Assembly (NCBI GenBank): GCA_002690085.1 | Contig: NZDM01000076.1 | Span: forward strand, 1-32,351 | Source: Flavobacteriaceae bacterium | GTDB lineage: Bacteria > Bacteroidota > Bacteroidia > Flavobacteriales > Flavobacteriaceae | Reading direction: 5' to 3' | Length of the DNA: 32,351 nt | In this document: one piece after another, positions 30,955-32,351 of the stretch | How the letters are laid out: each line of letters opens with the position of its first letter | How positions within the stretch are numbered: the stretch's first letter is position 1 | Program-made: the position numbers and the translations under genes | The notes under the pieces: generated by a model | The model's input: only the letters and a program-made list of their open reading frames with translations | Database searches by the model: none | Told to the model about the DNA's origin: nothing

Positions 30955-31004
30955 TATGAAGGCGTAATAAAAATTATAATTTGATAGTTTATTCAATTTA
31001 TAAT
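30955..31004. repeat. 50-bp direct repeat, copy 2
   Basis: It matches 29572-29621 at 48 of 50 positions. The copied codons no longer belong to a gene (the stop has become AAA). It sits between paralogue 1 and paralogue 2 and ends three bases before the stop of paralogue 2. The palindrome inside it (30973-31004) probably serves as the 3' signal of paralogue 2. Confidence 0.9.
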
Positions 31005-31006
31005 AT

Positions 31007-32351
31007 TCAGATGTACTGAAATGAAACCCAATCATTCAAGCTAGTTAACGGTTGATTTTCAGCCGGAGTGAGATAACATGGTGCGTTTTCCAGACTATCA
31101 AGAGGTTCTGTTGTAGTATCACCATTTCTAATTCTAATAAGAAACCCTAACTGAAAATCTGCACCATTATTGTTATATAAAAGAAAACCTTTTTTCTCAC
31201 CAGAAACTGTAATTACTGGAGGAAGGTCTGATGAGCTGCTTTGCGCCAAGTTGCTGTATATAGTGTTGTCTGTAGTGAAGTACACGTAATAATAACCGTC
31301 ATCATCATCGTTATTCAAGCTAGATATATCTATTCCAGACACACCATATAAAGTATTTTCTATTTGAGCATCATTAAAGGCATTAAAACAAATGTCCATA
31401 TAATTTGCATTTCCTACAACATATTCATCTTTATAAGGGTTGAAATTGTCATCAAAAAAGGACTTTTTAATACGTACTCTAATTAATGTATAATCAGAAG
31501 GTAACAAATTATCTATAGGAATACCAAAAGACTCTACTGCCGGGTTAGTTGCAGTAGCACCTAAAATATATGATATACTACAACCATCGTCGTCTGTATC
31601 TCCACTAAGATTAAGCAATGATGTTGTTTTGTCAATCTTATATATACTTCCATCCTGCCAATTTTCGCTGACCGGGCTATAATCTAGGACGTTGTAAGTT
31701 AATTTTTTCATTAACACATTTTTACCATCTCCTAGTAAAGAAAGGTTTCCCCGTGTTAATGGATAATCATAATCAGAAAATCTATAATAGTCTGAACCTG
31801 TATACGTTGCTCCACCTGGTTTCTCAAGTTGTGTTTCTATGAATACAATATCTGAAGGTACAGGAATAGTTATATTGGAGGGTATAGAATTAATGTTTTC
31901 ATCAATGACAGGGACCTGTATATATAAACAATTAATATCATACCCAGCATTGACGTAGCCGGACATGTACGTACCTTGATTGCTGTCTATCACTGCCATC
32001 CCAGTGTTAGGATTGAACAAGACTATAGGTATTTTCTCATTTCCAGCACTATCCAAGACACCCGGTATTTTGTCCACTATAGGTGTTAATATGTTACTTA
32101 TTTCATCTTCTGAAATCTTCCTATTAAACTGAAAACGTATTACTAACCCATAATTAATCGTCTTTTTTGCTAGATCATGCAGATTAAGTAATGTTAATTG
32201 AACCGGCTCTGATAGATCTTCATCATATGCAATTTCACTACTTCCAGCCAAGACAGCACCTAAAGTACTTCCTGCTGAGTGAGCACAGCTTTCATTGTGT
32301 ACTCCATCAGCTGTAGATGCAAACATATTTGAGATTCTTCCTACACCTCCC
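31007..32351 (-). CDS. Constant-N-terminus family protein, paralogue 2 (runs off the right edge)
   Basis: The last 448 residues of a minus-strand gene whose 5' end lies past the right edge. The edge sequence encodes GGVGRISNMFASTADGVHN, the end of the constant N-terminal module, so no internal ATG (such as the one at 32326) is likely to be the real start. The rest is beta-rich with many Asp/Asn/Ser/Tyr residues (ISSLNNDDDDGYYYVYFTTD, NLSGDTDDDGCSISYILG), suggesting a surface protein made of beta-sandwich domains; no motif is recognised. It is unrelated to the C-terminal part of paralogue 1. Joined to 60-250 across the 59-bp overlap it becomes one 511-residue protein. Confidence 0.75.
   Translation of the reverse strand, partial: GGVGRISNMFASTADGVHNESCAHSAGSTLGAVLAGSSEIAYDEDLSEPVQLTLLNLHDLAKKTINYGLVIRFQFNRKISEDEISNILTPIVDKIPGVLDSAGNEKIPIVLFNPNTGMAVIDSNQGTYMSGYVNAGYDINCLYIQVPVIDENINSIPSNITIPVPSDIVFIETQLEKPGGATYTGSDYYRFSDYDYPLTRGNLSLLGDGKNVLMKKLTYNVLDYSPVSENWQDGSIYKIDKTTSLLNLSGDTDDDGCSISYILGATATNPAVESFGIPIDNLLPSDYTLIRVRIKKSFFDDNFNPYKDEYVVGNANYMDICFNAFNDAQIENTLYGVSGIDISSLNNDDDDGYYYVYFTTDNTIYSNLAQSSSSDLPPVITVSGEKKGFLLYNNNGADFQLGFLIRIRNGDTTTEPLDSLENAPCYLTPAENQPLTSLNDWVSFQYI
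32293..32351. repeat. 59-bp terminal direct repeat, right copy
   Basis: Identical to bases 1-59, including the less conserved part of the gene (ADGVHN codons), where paralogue 1 differs. Confidence 0.95.

Noticed and set aside
1..32351. The window as a complete 32-kb circular virus or plasmid genome
   Set aside because: The gene set (five RNA polymerase subunits, D5, MutS7, envelope proteins) implies a much larger genome, and essential genes such as RPB1, DNA polymerase and the major capsid protein are absent. The overlap lies in a repeated gene family.

Overview
The window is a piece of a large eukaryotic DNA virus genome (Nucleocytoviricota), most likely order Imitervirales (Mimivirus-like, possibly an algal or protist virus). 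Evidence: eukaryote-type RNA polymerase genes (RPB2, RPB5, RPB6, RPB9, RPB10) plus TFIIS without introns; a D5-type primase-helicase; an A18-type helicase; a MutS with a C-terminal HNH nuclease (MutS7 type); AT-rich, tightly packed genes; exact AAAATTGA early-promoter boxes; and palindromes directly after many stop codons. No intergenic stretch exceeds about 140 bases. I saw no tRNA, rRNA, CRISPR array or insertion sequence.

Layout. 1-250: the 5' part of a gene on the minus strand. 315-5059: mutS7, a Cys-rich membrane protein, RPB10, a very basic core-type protein and a small membrane protein. 5132-10615: RPB2, carrying an unusual C-terminal tail of RNA polymerase II CTD-like heptads, then RPB5. 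10627-17377: seven consecutive plus-strand genes for coiled-coil, Cys-containing and membrane proteins that look like a virion membrane cassette; one is a predicted myristoylated protein with lectin-like and PAN-like regions. 17404-17939: an SMR-like transporter and an overlooked 48-residue ORF. 17978-21613: divergent D5 primase-helicase and ubiquitin-conjugating E2. 21675-23945: RPB9, RPB6, an unknown gene and TFIIS. 24000-27563: an acidic protein, three unknown or membrane proteins and a second basic core-type protein. 27597-29589: A18-like helicase and a membrane protein. 29622-32351: two tandem paralogues with a constant N-terminal 75-residue module and unrelated C-terminal parts.

How the genes fit together. 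Genes with exact AAAATTGA boxes 35-40 nt before the ATG encode transcription and replication machinery (RPB10, RPB9, RPB6, TFIIS, D5, helicase). The virion-type genes lack the box and have only a short TATA-like element next to the ATG. This suggests early and late classes. The two basic proteins contain repeated sites matching the adenovirus-protease consensus, which suggests proteolytic maturation of core proteins.

The first 59 bases are identical to the last 59. Joining the ends completes one 511-residue ORF in frame. A 32-kb circle cannot be a complete genome of this kind, so this is either an assembly loop caused by the repeated gene family or a genuine duplication.
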